Shown piece by piece: positions 1 to 7,610 of a DNA stretch of 27,531 bases. The notes under the pieces were generated by a model. It had not been told where the DNA came from, ran no database searches, and saw only the letters and a list, made by a program, of their open reading frames with translations. The stretch lies in assembly GCA_902538695.1 (NCBI GenBank), contig CACBGC010000005.1, forward strand, positions 1 to 27,531, given 5' to 3'. The position numbers and the translations under genes are program-made. Source of the DNA: an uncultured Synechococcaceae cyanobacterium (lineage in GTDB: Bacteria; Cyanobacteriota; Cyanobacteriia; PCC-6307; Cyanobiaceae). How positions within the stretch are numbered: position 1 is the first letter of the stretch; every line of letters begins with the position of its first letter.

Positions 1-2
1 GT

Positions 3-365
3 TTCAAATTTCGAATAATTGGAGCAACTATCTTTTCATTATTGCTTTCTTTGAGTAGTTGGGCATTTATACAAAGTTACTCCGAAAAAGTTGTAATAGA
101 AGGTGCAAAATATGTTCCAATTGTTTATGACAATGGGTTCGATTTGATAATTGCTAAAGCAGATGATAAATTTCCAGAAGAATCTATTAAACCAACTTTA
201 GAACAATTATCGAAAAACTTATTGAAAGGTAGCCGATCGGGTGCAAACGTAAAAATAAAGATAAGAAAACTTGAAAAAATTTCGGATAATGTAAGTAAGC
301 CAGTTGTAATAGGAGAAGTTCAAAAAAATGTCAAAATGAATTTGTCTCTAAAAAATGGAAATTAA
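3..365 (+). CDS. Hypothetical membrane-anchored protein, 5' truncated by window edge
   Basis: I do not recognise this protein. The frame is open from the window edge, so the start codon lies outside. A TTG at 42 could serve as a start, but the codons before it encode a hydrophobic stretch (IIGATIFSLLLSLSSWAFI) that looks like a signal anchor or membrane segment, so the real protein probably begins just upstream. After this segment about 90 polar, lysine-rich residues follow, probably outside the membrane, with no cysteines and no catalytic motif that I can name. The 3' end overlaps the next gene by 11 bases, which suggests co-transcription and translational coupling. Function unknown. Confidence 0.6.
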   Translation, partial: FKFRIIGATIFSLLLSLSSWAFIQSYSEKVVIEGAKYVPIVYDNGFDLIIAKADDKFPEESIKPTLEQLSKNLLKGSRSGANVKIKIRKLEKISDNVSKPVVIGEVQKNVKMNLSLKNGN

Positions 366-762
366 AAAATTTTTAGACTTTTTGCCAACTAACTTTAGAC
401 ATGAGAAATCTTTTTTTATTCAAAATAATCTAACTGACTTTGAAAAATTAAGTAATCTTTCAGACTTAGATATAAATGAAATTCAAAGAAAATCTTCACT
501 ATGTACGTTGAATAATCTTAAGAAAATCAGAGCTATAGCTATTTTTAAAAAAGAAATTGGAATTTCTCCACCGCAAGCATATCTACTTTTACATTGCGGT
601 ATATCTTCTCTAAAATCATTATCACTTTCTACTCCTTACGAATTAGAACGCAAAATTGGTAGATTAGAAAGAATTCTGAGAGTAAAAACTGAGACAGATA
701 CAACTTTTACTCTATTTAAAGAATGGATCAAAAAAGCTAGTCAAATCGAAAAATCTATTTAA
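355..762 (+). CDS. DUF4332-like small helical protein
   Basis: This encodes 135 residues from an ATG inside the end of the preceding gene. There is no signal peptide or membrane segment, so it is probably cytoplasmic. The sequence is almost entirely helix-forming, with two similar halves. Leucine-rich segments such as LSNLSDLDINEIQ and PPQAYLLLHCGISSLKSLS are reminiscent of helix-hairpin-helix repeats, and I associate this pattern with the DUF4332 family common in cyanobacteria; I cannot confirm it without a profile search. The molecular function of that family is not established. The overlap with the upstream membrane-anchored protein suggests the two are made together. The gene ends 52 bases before the next start, with a good promoter candidate in that gap, so the transcription unit may end here. 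Confidence 0.6.
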   Translation: MEIKKFLDFLPTNFRHEKSFFIQNNLTDFEKLSNLSDLDINEIQRKSSLCTLNNLKKIRAIAIFKKEIGISPPQAYLLLHCGISSLKSLSLSTPYELERKIGRLERILRVKTETDTTFTLFKEWIKKASQIEKSI

Positions 763-765
763 ATC

Positions 766-794
766 TTGGATAAAAAAATTTTTTAATGTAGAAT
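766..794 (+). promoter_or_regulatory. Candidate sigma-70-type promoter
   Basis: TTGGAT at 766-771 and TAGAAT at 789-794 are separated by exactly 17 bases. The second hexamer matches the -10 consensus at five of six positions. Transcription would start near 801, leaving a very short leader before the secreted-protein gene at 815. The A-run/T-run at 773-784 lies within the spacer. Confidence 0.4.
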
Positions 795-814
795 TTATAA
801 AAAAGTCGGTGATA

Positions 815-1081
815 ATGAAACCTTTGTTATTTTTTTTATTTTTGTTTTCCAACTCTATATACCCTGTTTTTAGTCAATCTAACTTATTGGAAAGTGTAAA
901 AAAGAATCCAAACGAAGCTAGGAATTTATGTAATAAGTTTAGAGAGTTTAATTCTCAAGGTATTTCAGCTAGTTCAGATAAAGCCATAGATTATGTATCA
1001 AACAAAAAAAAGTTAACTCCCGTTAATGCAGAGATCTTTTCTATTTACGTCATAGGGCTGCACTGTCCAGACATTATCTAA
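815..1081 (+). CDS. Small secreted protein with two cysteines, function unknown
   Basis: This encodes an 88-residue protein if the ATG at 815 is used. A GTG at 809 in the same frame would add two residues. The first 20 residues or so are strongly hydrophobic with a lysine near the start and end in VFSQ, a plausible signal-peptidase site, so the protein is likely periplasmic or secreted. The mature part is about 68 residues, with one cysteine near its start (NLCNKF) and one close to the C-terminus (GLHCPDII), which could form a single disulfide. I do not recognise a family. The gene ends 7 bases before the S15-type hydrolase and is probably co-transcribed with it. No clear ribosome binding site is visible. 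Confidence 0.6.
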   Translation: MKPLLFFLFLFSNSIYPVFSQSNLLESVKKNPNEARNLCNKFREFNSQGISASSDKAIDYVSNKKKLTPVNAEIFSIYVIGLHCPDII

Positions 1082-1088
1082 AGCCTAA

Positions 1089-2669
1089 ATGTCTGGTTCA
1101 AGATGGTTCGATAAGTATCTAGTACTTAGAGATGGAGTAAGACTTATATCGAGGATTTGGTTACCTAATGGTAATGGGCCATGGCCTGCATTATTGATGA
1201 GACAACCTTATGGCAAGGAAATAGCTTCAACTATCACATATTCCCACCCTGAATGGTGGGCTTCCAAAGGATATATGGTAATAATTCAAGATGTTAGAGG
1301 TATGGGTTCTTCTGAAGGAATATTTAATGGTTTTTCTCAAGAAGCTAGCGACACTTCAGAAACACATGAATGGGTAAGGTCTCTTAAAGAATGTAATGGA
1401 AAACTTGGCTTATATGGTTTTTCATATCAAGGATTTACTCAATTAACTGGTGAGTCAAATTCAAAGCCACCTGATTGTTTATCTCCAGCAATGACTGGGA
1501 TGAATATTAAGGATCATTGGTGCTCAGATGGAGGAGCATATTGGTGGCATAACAATATTGCATGGGGACTTCAAATCTCAGCACTAAAAATGAAAAGAGA
1601 AAATAAATTTTTAGAGTGGGAAAATATAAGATTAGCCTTAGAAAATAAAAGTTATTTAAGGGAAGGAATTGATACTTTAAAAAAATACGATCCTAGTAGC
1701 TTTGTTTTGGAATGGCTTGAAAATTTAAATAATGCTTGCCCATTTGAAGAATTTAAACCAATCTCAGCATGGATTAAACAACCTATGTTAATTATTGGAG
1801 GGCTTTGGGATCCGCATTTAAAAGGAGCCTTTGATCTTTATAAAAAATCTAAAGAAGCTGGTGGAAACCCAGAAATTATTATTGGGAATGCGACACATCT
1901 AAATTGGTGGGAGGGATCACAAGAATCTTTATTAAAATTTTTTGATAAACATTTAAAATCAAATGAGGAATTTAATTCAAAGAATTTAAAAGTCGAGAAA
2001 AAAATATGGAATATTTCATTACATAAATGGGAAGAATTTGATAATAAATTTCATCCTGAATTTATTTTTGGGCTAAAGAGCGAAGGCACAGCGAATGTAG
2101 AGGTTGAAGATGGAAGTCTGACCATAAATTCGAAAGGCTCAGGATGGTTCACAATTGTTAGTGACCCATGGAGACCTACTCCATCTGACGGTGGTCATTT
2201 AGGTCCAAATCCAGGAAGCTTTAATAGAAATATTATTGATAAACGCATGGATGTAGGTGTTTTTCAAACAAATTATTTTGAAGAAGATCAATATTTCAAA
2301 GGGGTTCCCAAATTAGAAATCCTTGTAAAAAGTGATCAGCCCAATTTCGATATCTGCCTTGCTTTATCCCTAGTTGAAGAAGGTAATGAGAAGGTGAATC
2401 AATTTTCAACAGGATTCTTAAGGGTTAAAAACTCCAAAATAAGTGAAGAATGCATGTATCAAATAACAATGCAGCCAACAAATATTTGTTTGATTAAAGG
2501 AAGCAAGCTTCGCTTATCAATATCTTCATCAGCTTATCCCGCTATTGGAGTTAATCCTGGATTTGGGGAAGGAAATATTGGGGCGCCTTCAGCAAATCAT
2601 AGAGTTATTACTCTAAGTTTTGGCCTTAATAAAACATTTATGAAAATGACCCCATTTTTTAATAAATAA
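1089..2669 (+). CDS. CocE/NonD-type hydrolase (S15 peptidase family)
   Basis: This is a 526-residue alpha/beta-hydrolase of the CocE / X-prolyl dipeptidyl-peptidase (S15) family, which cleaves esters or peptide bonds with a Ser-Asp-His triad. The N-terminus (RDGVRLISRIWLP) and the following RQPYGK and QDVRGMGSSEG motifs are typical of the family. The predicted nucleophile is Ser112 in GFSYQG, with Asp241 in LWDPHLKGAFD and His270 in NATHLNWW; the spacing fits known CocE proteins. Residues from about 340 onward form the C-terminal jelly-roll domain (PWRPTPSDGGH, then RLSISSSAYPA near the end). No signal peptide is seen, so it is probably cytoplasmic. The natural substrate cannot be read from sequence. 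It follows the small secreted-protein gene by 7 bases. Confidence 0.85.
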   Translation: MSGSRWFDKYLVLRDGVRLISRIWLPNGNGPWPALLMRQPYGKEIASTITYSHPEWWASKGYMVIIQDVRGMGSSEGIFNGFSQEASDTSETHEWVRSLKECNGKLGLYGFSYQGFTQLTGESNSKPPDCLSPAMTGMNIKDHWCSDGGAYWWHNNIAWGLQISALKMKRENKFLEWENIRLALENKSYLREGIDTLKKYDPSSFVLEWLENLNNACPFEEFKPISAWIKQPMLIIGGLWDPHLKGAFDLYKKSKEAGGNPEIIIGNATHLNWWEGSQESLLKFFDKHLKSNEEFNSKNLKVEKKIWNISLHKWEEFDNKFHPEFIFGLKSEGTANVEVEDGSLTINSKGSGWFTIVSDPWRPTPSDGGHLGPNPGSFNRNIIDKRMDVGVFQTNYFEEDQYFKGVPKLEILVKSDQPNFDICLALSLVEEGNEKVNQFSTGFLRVKNSKISEECMYQITMQPTNICLIKGSKLRLSISSSAYPAIGVNPGFGEGNIGAPSANHRVITLSFGLNKTFMKMTPFFNK

Positions 2670-2721
2670 TTATTTTTTTGGGTAATCATTTGATATTATT
2701 AATCCTTAATATCTACCAGTC

Positions 2722-4977
2722 ATGATCGAAACAATTCAAGCAGACTGGATTAAATCAGAAGCTATCAACCTAGAAAATTGTTGCAATGATAATCCATTAA
2801 AAATATTAGGTCCTCATTTTTATGAAGAACATTGGTTAATTAGGGTATGGATGCCTGAAGCCGACGAAGTTAAAATAAATTTTAAAAACAAAACTTATAA
2901 TGCCGAAAGCATAAACCATAAATGGCTTTTTGAAGCTATCCTGCCTGAAAATCCAAAACACAATTACGAAATAAATATTTCACGAGGAGGGATCACACAT
3001 ACACAACATGACCCTTGGTCATATAGACAAGAGTGGATGGGAGAAGTTGATAGACATCTTTTTGCAGAAGGTAATCATCATCATATTTGGGAAAAAATGG
3101 GAGCACATCTCATTGAAGAAAAGAATCAAAAAGGGGTCATGTTTTGCATTTGGGCTCCAAATGCAAAATCAATCTCGATAATTGGGGATATAAACTCTTG
3201 GGATGGAAGACATCATCCAATGCAAAAAAGATTAGGGGGAATTTGGGAACTATTCATGCCATCAATGCAAGAGGGCGACACATATAAATACGAAATAAGA
3301 ACACAACAAGGTCATATTTATGAGAAAGCTGATCCATATGGTTTCCTTCATGAAATCAGACCTCAAAATGGTTCAATAGTTTCAAAGTTGAAAAACTTTA
3401 ATTGGAATGATAGTTCTTGGATTTCAAACAGAGATTCTTCTAGTCAAATTAACAAGCCAATTTCAGTTTATGAAATGCATTTAGGGAGTTGGCTCCATGA
3501 ATCAACAGATAAGAAATATCTGGAGGACAATGGTGAACCAAGAAACCCAGTACCTGCAGCCGATTTAAAACCTGGGTCACGATTATTAACTTATCCGGAA
3601 TTAACCAAGAAACTAATCCCTTACGTAAAAGAAAGAGGATTCACTCATATTGAACTAATGCCAATATCTGAACATCCTTTCGATGGTTCATGGGGATACC
3701 AAGTTACAGGCTGGTATGCCCCAACAAGTAGATTTGGCACCCCAAATGAATTTAGAGAGTTTGTAAATAAATGTCATGAAGAGGGCATAGGTGTAATTCT
3801 TGATTGGGTGCCCGGTCATTTCCCAAAAGATAAGCATGGTTTAGCATTTTTTGATGGCTGCCATCTTTATGAGCATGGAGATTCACGAATAGGTGAACAC
3901 AAAGAATGGGGAACCCTAATATTTAATTACAGCAGGAACGAAGTAAGAAATTTCTTAGTCGCAAATCTCGTTTATTGGTTTGAAGAGTTTCATATTGATG
4001 GCATAAGAGTAGATGCTGTAGCTTCCATGCTTTATAGAGATTATCTACGTCCTGATGGAGAATGGATACCCAATGAAAATGGTGGCAATGAAAATATAGA
4101 AGCCGTTAAATTTCTTCAACAGGCTAATCATGTACTCTTCCAACACTTCCCAGGTGCACTTTCTATCGCTGAAGAATCAACAACTTGGCCAATGGTAACC
4201 AAACCAACTGATATGGGAGGGTTAGGGTTTAACTTGAAATGGAATATGGGATGGATGCACGATATGCTTGATTATTTTGAAATAGATCCTTGGTTTAGGC
4301 AATTTCATCAAAATAGTGTGACTTTCTCAATTACATATAACTATACAGAGAACTTTATGCTTGCACTTAGTCATGATGAGGTTGTCCATGGTAAAAGTCA
4401 TCTTTTGCATAAAATGCCTGGCGATGACTGGAAGAAATATGCAAATACTCGAGCATTATTAACTTATATGTGGTCCCACCCTGGTAAAAAAACAATATTT
4501 ATGGGAATGGAATTTGGGCAAAGACAAGAATGGAATGTTTGGGATGACCTGCAATGGGAGTTACTAGAATTTGAGCCCCATAAAGGTATTAGAAACTTGA
4601 TTGATGACCTAAACGTTCTTTATAAAAATGAACCTGCATTATGGAAAAATGACTTTGATCCTTATGGATTCCAATGGATAGATTGTAATGACAAATCTAA
4701 TTCGGTTATAAGTTTCATGAGAAGAGAAAACGATACCAATGAGTGGCTTGTTGTTGTTGCTAACTTTACACCTAATACTCATGGGTCATACAAAGTAGGT
4801 GTTCCTGTGGAAGGATTCTATAAAGAAATATTTAATTCAGATAGCTCTAGATACGGGGGCAGTAACAAAGGAAATATGGGAGGTAAAGAAACTATAAATT
4901 ACAATATACATGATTATCAAAATGCTCTAGAACTTGCTTTGCCCCCATTAAGCGTGAGTATATTCAAACATCAATAA
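2722..4977 (+). CDS. glgB: 1,4-alpha-glucan branching enzyme
   Basis: GlgB makes alpha-1,6 branches in glycogen by cutting an alpha-1,4 chain and transferring it, the last step of cyanobacterial glycogen storage. The 751-residue length fits the long bacterial form with two N-terminal beta-sandwich domains: the first at about 20-110, and the second, a CBM48 containing FCIWAPNAKSISIIGDINSWDG, at about 135-230. The GH13 barrel follows, with predicted nucleophile Asp431 in DGIRVDAV, acid/base Glu484 in SIAEEST and the third acid Asp552 in LSHDEVVHG. A C-terminal beta domain ends the protein. An insert after HLGSW (KKYLEDNGEPRNPVPAADLK) lengthens the barrel's N-terminal part. The gene is followed by a 122-base gap before hemE. 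Confidence 0.96.
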   Translation: MIETIQADWIKSEAINLENCCNDNPLKILGPHFYEEHWLIRVWMPEADEVKINFKNKTYNAESINHKWLFEAILPENPKHNYEINISRGGITHTQHDPWSYRQEWMGEVDRHLFAEGNHHHIWEKMGAHLIEEKNQKGVMFCIWAPNAKSISIIGDINSWDGRHHPMQKRLGGIWELFMPSMQEGDTYKYEIRTQQGHIYEKADPYGFLHEIRPQNGSIVSKLKNFNWNDSSWISNRDSSSQINKPISVYEMHLGSWLHESTDKKYLEDNGEPRNPVPAADLKPGSRLLTYPELTKKLIPYVKERGFTHIELMPISEHPFDGSWGYQVTGWYAPTSRFGTPNEFREFVNKCHEEGIGVILDWVPGHFPKDKHGLAFFDGCHLYEHGDSRIGEHKEWGTLIFNYSRNEVRNFLVANLVYWFEEFHIDGIRVDAVASMLYRDYLRPDGEWIPNENGGNENIEAVKFLQQANHVLFQHFPGALSIAEESTTWPMVTKPTDMGGLGFNLKWNMGWMHDMLDYFEIDPWFRQFHQNSVTFSITYNYTENFMLALSHDEVVHGKSHLLHKMPGDDWKKYANTRALLTYMWSHPGKKTIFMGMEFGQRQEWNVWDDLQWELLEFEPHKGIRNLIDDLNVLYKNEPALWKNDFDPYGFQWIDCNDKSNSVISFMRRENDTNEWLVVVANFTPNTHGSYKVGVPVEGFYKEIFNSDSSRYGGSNKGNMGGKETINYNIHDYQNALELALPPLSVSIFKHQ

Positions 4978-5099
4978 AAAATAAGAAGGCTCATTTAACT
5001 TAGTGCTTCATATAAATGTTCATATAACGATTTTGCTCTGCTTTACATTGTAAGATTTTTAAGTTGGATTTTAATTTTTTAACCATATCTAATTGAAAA

Positions 5100-6140
5100 A
5101 TGGGTCAAGATTTACCACTACTACTTTCTGCCGCATTAGGTGAAAAAGTAAATAGGCCTCCAGTATGGATGATGAGGCAAGCAGGAAGATATATGAAAAT
5201 CTATAGAGATTTAAGGGAGCGTTACCCAAGCTTTAGAGAGAGGTCTGAGAATCCAGAACTATCGTATGAGATTTCAATGCAACCTTTTCATGCTTTCAAA
5301 CCGGATGGTGTGATCCTTTTTTCAGATATTCTCACACCTCTTCCAGGAATGGGCATAAATTTTGAAATAATAGAAAGTAAGGGTCCAATAATTGAAGACC
5401 CAATAAGAACTCTTAACCAAATAGAAAATTTAAAAGAATTAAATCCAAGTGAGAGTTTAAGTTTTGTTGGGCAAGTTCTTTCTTCACTAAAAAAAGATGT
5501 GAATAATGAGGCAACAGTTTTAGGTTTTGTTGGCGCGCCTTGGACTCTTGCCGCATATGTAGTTGAAGGTAAAAGCAGTAAAAATTATTCTCTAATAAAA
5601 TCAATGGCTTTTAAAGAACCAAATTTACTTCATAAACTTCTTGATCATTTTGCAAAATGCATTGGTGAATATCTAAAATACCAAATAAAGTCTGGAGCGC
5701 AAGTAGTACAAATTTTTGATTCATGGGCTGGTCAACTAAGCCCACAAGATTATGATATCTTTGCTGGGCCGTATCAAAAAAAGGTTGTTGACATTGTAAA
5801 AGAGGAATACCCAGAAACACCAGTAATTCTCTACATTTCAGGAAGTGCTGGAGTCATTGAAAGAATGGCAAAAACTGGAGTCGATATAATCTCATTAGAC
5901 TGGACAGTAGATATTGAAGAGGCTTGTAAGAGAATCCCTAGCGAGATAGGAATTCAAGGTAATGTTGACCCAGGCATTTTATTCGGGAACAAAGAATCAA
6001 TAAAAGAAAGGATAGATAATACTTTTAATAAAATTAAAGACAGAAAATATATTCTTAATTTGGGTCATGGGATTTTACCTGGAACTCCAGAAGAAAATGC
6101 TCAAACATTTTTTGAACATGGAAAAAAACTCACTTACTAA
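5100..6140 (+). CDS. hemE: Uroporphyrinogen decarboxylase
   Basis: HemE removes four carboxyl groups from uroporphyrinogen III to give coproporphyrinogen III, on the common path to heme, chlorophyll and bilins. The 346-residue length is normal. The N-terminal signature PPVWMMRQAGRYM supplies the substrate-binding Arg26 and Arg30. FSDILTPLPGMG carries the conserved aspartate, and DSWAGQLSP, SLDWTVD, GNVDP and LGHGILPGTPEEN are further family motifs. It is a cytoplasmic homodimer with no cofactor. The ATG at 5100 puts the family motif at the usual distance from the N-terminus. The SDR gene begins 8 bases after the stop, so the two are probably one transcript. Confidence 0.97.
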   Translation: MGQDLPLLLSAALGEKVNRPPVWMMRQAGRYMKIYRDLRERYPSFRERSENPELSYEISMQPFHAFKPDGVILFSDILTPLPGMGINFEIIESKGPIIEDPIRTLNQIENLKELNPSESLSFVGQVLSSLKKDVNNEATVLGFVGAPWTLAAYVVEGKSSKNYSLIKSMAFKEPNLLHKLLDHFAKCIGEYLKYQIKSGAQVVQIFDSWAGQLSPQDYDIFAGPYQKKVVDIVKEEYPETPVILYISGSAGVIERMAKTGVDIISLDWTVDIEEACKRIPSEIGIQGNVDPGILFGNKESIKERIDNTFNKIKDRKYILNLGHGILPGTPEENAQTFFEHGKKLTY

Positions 6141-6148
6141 TCAAAGTC

Positions 6149-7132
6149 TTGGGATATAAAAACTTATTAATAACAGGCGCTAATGGATGTGTTGGCCAAT
6201 ATTTAGTTGATTGGTTTTTGAAAAACACAAAATTCAGGCTTTATCTCATGGTGAGGGACAAAAGTAAGTTACCAATTTCTGTTCAAGAAAATAAAAAAGT
6301 CAAGTTAATAGTGTGCGATATCAGGGAATCAAATAGGTATAAAAAAGAAATTAGTCAAATTAATTACCTAATACATACTGCTACAGCTTGGGGAGATCCA
6401 AAAAGAGCCTATGAAGTAAATATAAAAGCTTTTGAAGAATTACTAGAAATGCTTGATATTGAAAAGTTAGAAAAGATTATTTATTTTTCAACAGCTAGTA
6501 TTCTTGATACCCAAACAGAATTAATGAGGGAATCATTGATTTATGGAACAGAGTACATTCAAACAAAATATGAATGTTTCCAGAGACTTAGAGAAAGCTC
6601 ATTCGCAGAAAAAACATTCGCTGTTTTCCCTACCTTGGTTTTTGGAGGGAATCTTGGGAAAAAAAGTAAATATCCTGTGAGTTATTTAACTAGTGGATTG
6701 AAAGAAATTGGGAAATGGCTTTGGTTAGCAAGATTTTTAAAACTCGATTCTAAATTTCACTTTATACACGCAAATGATATCGCCCAGATTTGCGGGTTTC
6801 TAATTAAAAATCATAAAGAACAGCAATACAAAGGCTTTAGAAAATTTGTGCTAGGTCAAAAATTCATTTCAATTGATGATGCCATAATTACACTTTTAAA
6901 GAAACATAATATGAGGAGATTTTTTGCGATACCGCTTTCAAAAAATATTCTAAAAATATTATTAAGAATTCTCCCCATCCAAACTACTCCTTGGGATAGC
7001 TTCAGTATCAAAAAATATGACTTTAATCATGTCCCCATCACTAATCCTGAGACTTTTAAACTTAAAAGTTATGCCAAGTCACTGAATGATATTTTAAGGT
7101 TATCAAAGTTACCAAGCTGTAATAACAATTAA
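6149..7132 (+). CDS. Extended short-chain dehydrogenase / NAD(P)-dependent epimerase-like protein
   Basis: This is a 327-residue Rossmann-fold protein. The N-terminal dinucleotide site reads TGANGCVGQYL (GxxGxxG, Gly10-Gly16), and the SDR catalytic pair is in YIQTK after a serine-rich FSTAS strand. The pattern fits extended SDRs, the nucleoside-sugar epimerase or dehydratase-like group; the substrate cannot be assigned. The start is a TTG: an in-frame stop lies at 6113-6115 and no ATG or GTG occurs between it and the GxxGxxG motif. It follows hemE by 8 bases, so a link with tetrapyrrole metabolism is possible but is inferred from position only. It ends 60 bases before petE. Confidence 0.85.
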   Translation: MGYKNLLITGANGCVGQYLVDWFLKNTKFRLYLMVRDKSKLPISVQENKKVKLIVCDIRESNRYKKEISQINYLIHTATAWGDPKRAYEVNIKAFEELLEMLDIEKLEKIIYFSTASILDTQTELMRESLIYGTEYIQTKYECFQRLRESSFAEKTFAVFPTLVFGGNLGKKSKYPVSYLTSGLKEIGKWLWLARFLKLDSKFHFIHANDIAQICGFLIKNHKEQQYKGFRKFVLGQKFISIDDAIITLLKKHNMRRFFAIPLSKNILKILLRILPIQTTPWDSFSIKKYDFNHVPITNPETFKLKSYAKSLNDILRLSKLPSCNNN

Positions 7133-7192
7133 AATTCTCGCAGTTAGGTTCCCAAAGCCTTGTAATATGTAAAGATAAGCAAATTTTTTATT

Positions 7193-7543
7193 ATGTTACG
7201 TTCAATCTTTGCAGGGTTATTTGCAATAGTTTTAACTCTAGGTTTAGGAATTTCATCAGTTTCAGCTAAGACTGTTGAAGTAAAACTTGGAACAGATGCT
7301 GGAATGCTTGCATTTGAACCAAGTACAGTAACCATTAGTGCTGGTGATACAGTTAAATTCGTCAATAATAAACTTGCCCCTCACAATGCTGTTTTTGATG
7401 GGCATGAGGAATTAAGTCATGCGGACCTAGCTTTTGCTCCAGGAGAGTCTTGGGAAGAAACATTTGATACTGCTGGAACTTACGATTACTATTGCGAGCC
7501 ACATAGAGGTGCTGGAATGGTAGGTAAAGTTGTTGTTGAATAA
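7193..7543 (+). CDS. petE: Plastocyanin
   Basis: Plastocyanin is the small blue-copper protein of the thylakoid lumen that carries electrons from cytochrome f to photosystem I. The 116-residue precursor has a signal peptide ending SVSA, with predicted cleavage after Ala25, giving a mature protein of about 91 residues. All four type 1 copper ligands are visible: His64 in LAPHNAVF, Cys101 and His104 in YYCEPHRGAGM, and Met109. The mature domain is slightly shorter than the plant protein, as usual for cyanobacteria. No Shine-Dalgarno sequence is obvious before the ATG. Its 3' end is followed by a weak hairpin at 7555-7575 and then by a strong terminator-like hairpin inside the start of clpB. Confidence 0.97.
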   Translation: MLRSIFAGLFAIVLTLGLGISSVSAKTVEVKLGTDAGMLAFEPSTVTISAGDTVKFVNNKLAPHNAVFDGHEELSHADLAFAPGESWEETFDTAGTYDYYCEPHRGAGMVGKVVVE

Positions 7544-7554
7544 ATCTTCTGAAT

Positions 7555-7575
7555 AGTTAAAAACCCTTTTTGACT
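7555..7575 (+). other. Small hairpin in the petE-clpB spacer
   Basis: A 9-base left arm (AGTTAAAAA) pairs with TTTTTGACT across a 3-base CCC loop, with one G-U pair. There is no downstream T-run, so on its own it is not a convincing terminator. It could stabilise the petE mRNA 3' end. TTGACT in the right arm could also act as a -35 element for clpB, but no good -10 sequence is seen at the right distance. Confidence 0.3.
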
Positions 7576-7610
7576 TAATATTCATTACGGTCATACCCAA
7601 ATTTTGATTG

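Noticed and set aside
7144..7365. Open frame on the minus strand across the petE start
   Set aside because: It is antisense to the petE signal peptide and leader, has no family resemblance and covers the region where the petE promoter must be.
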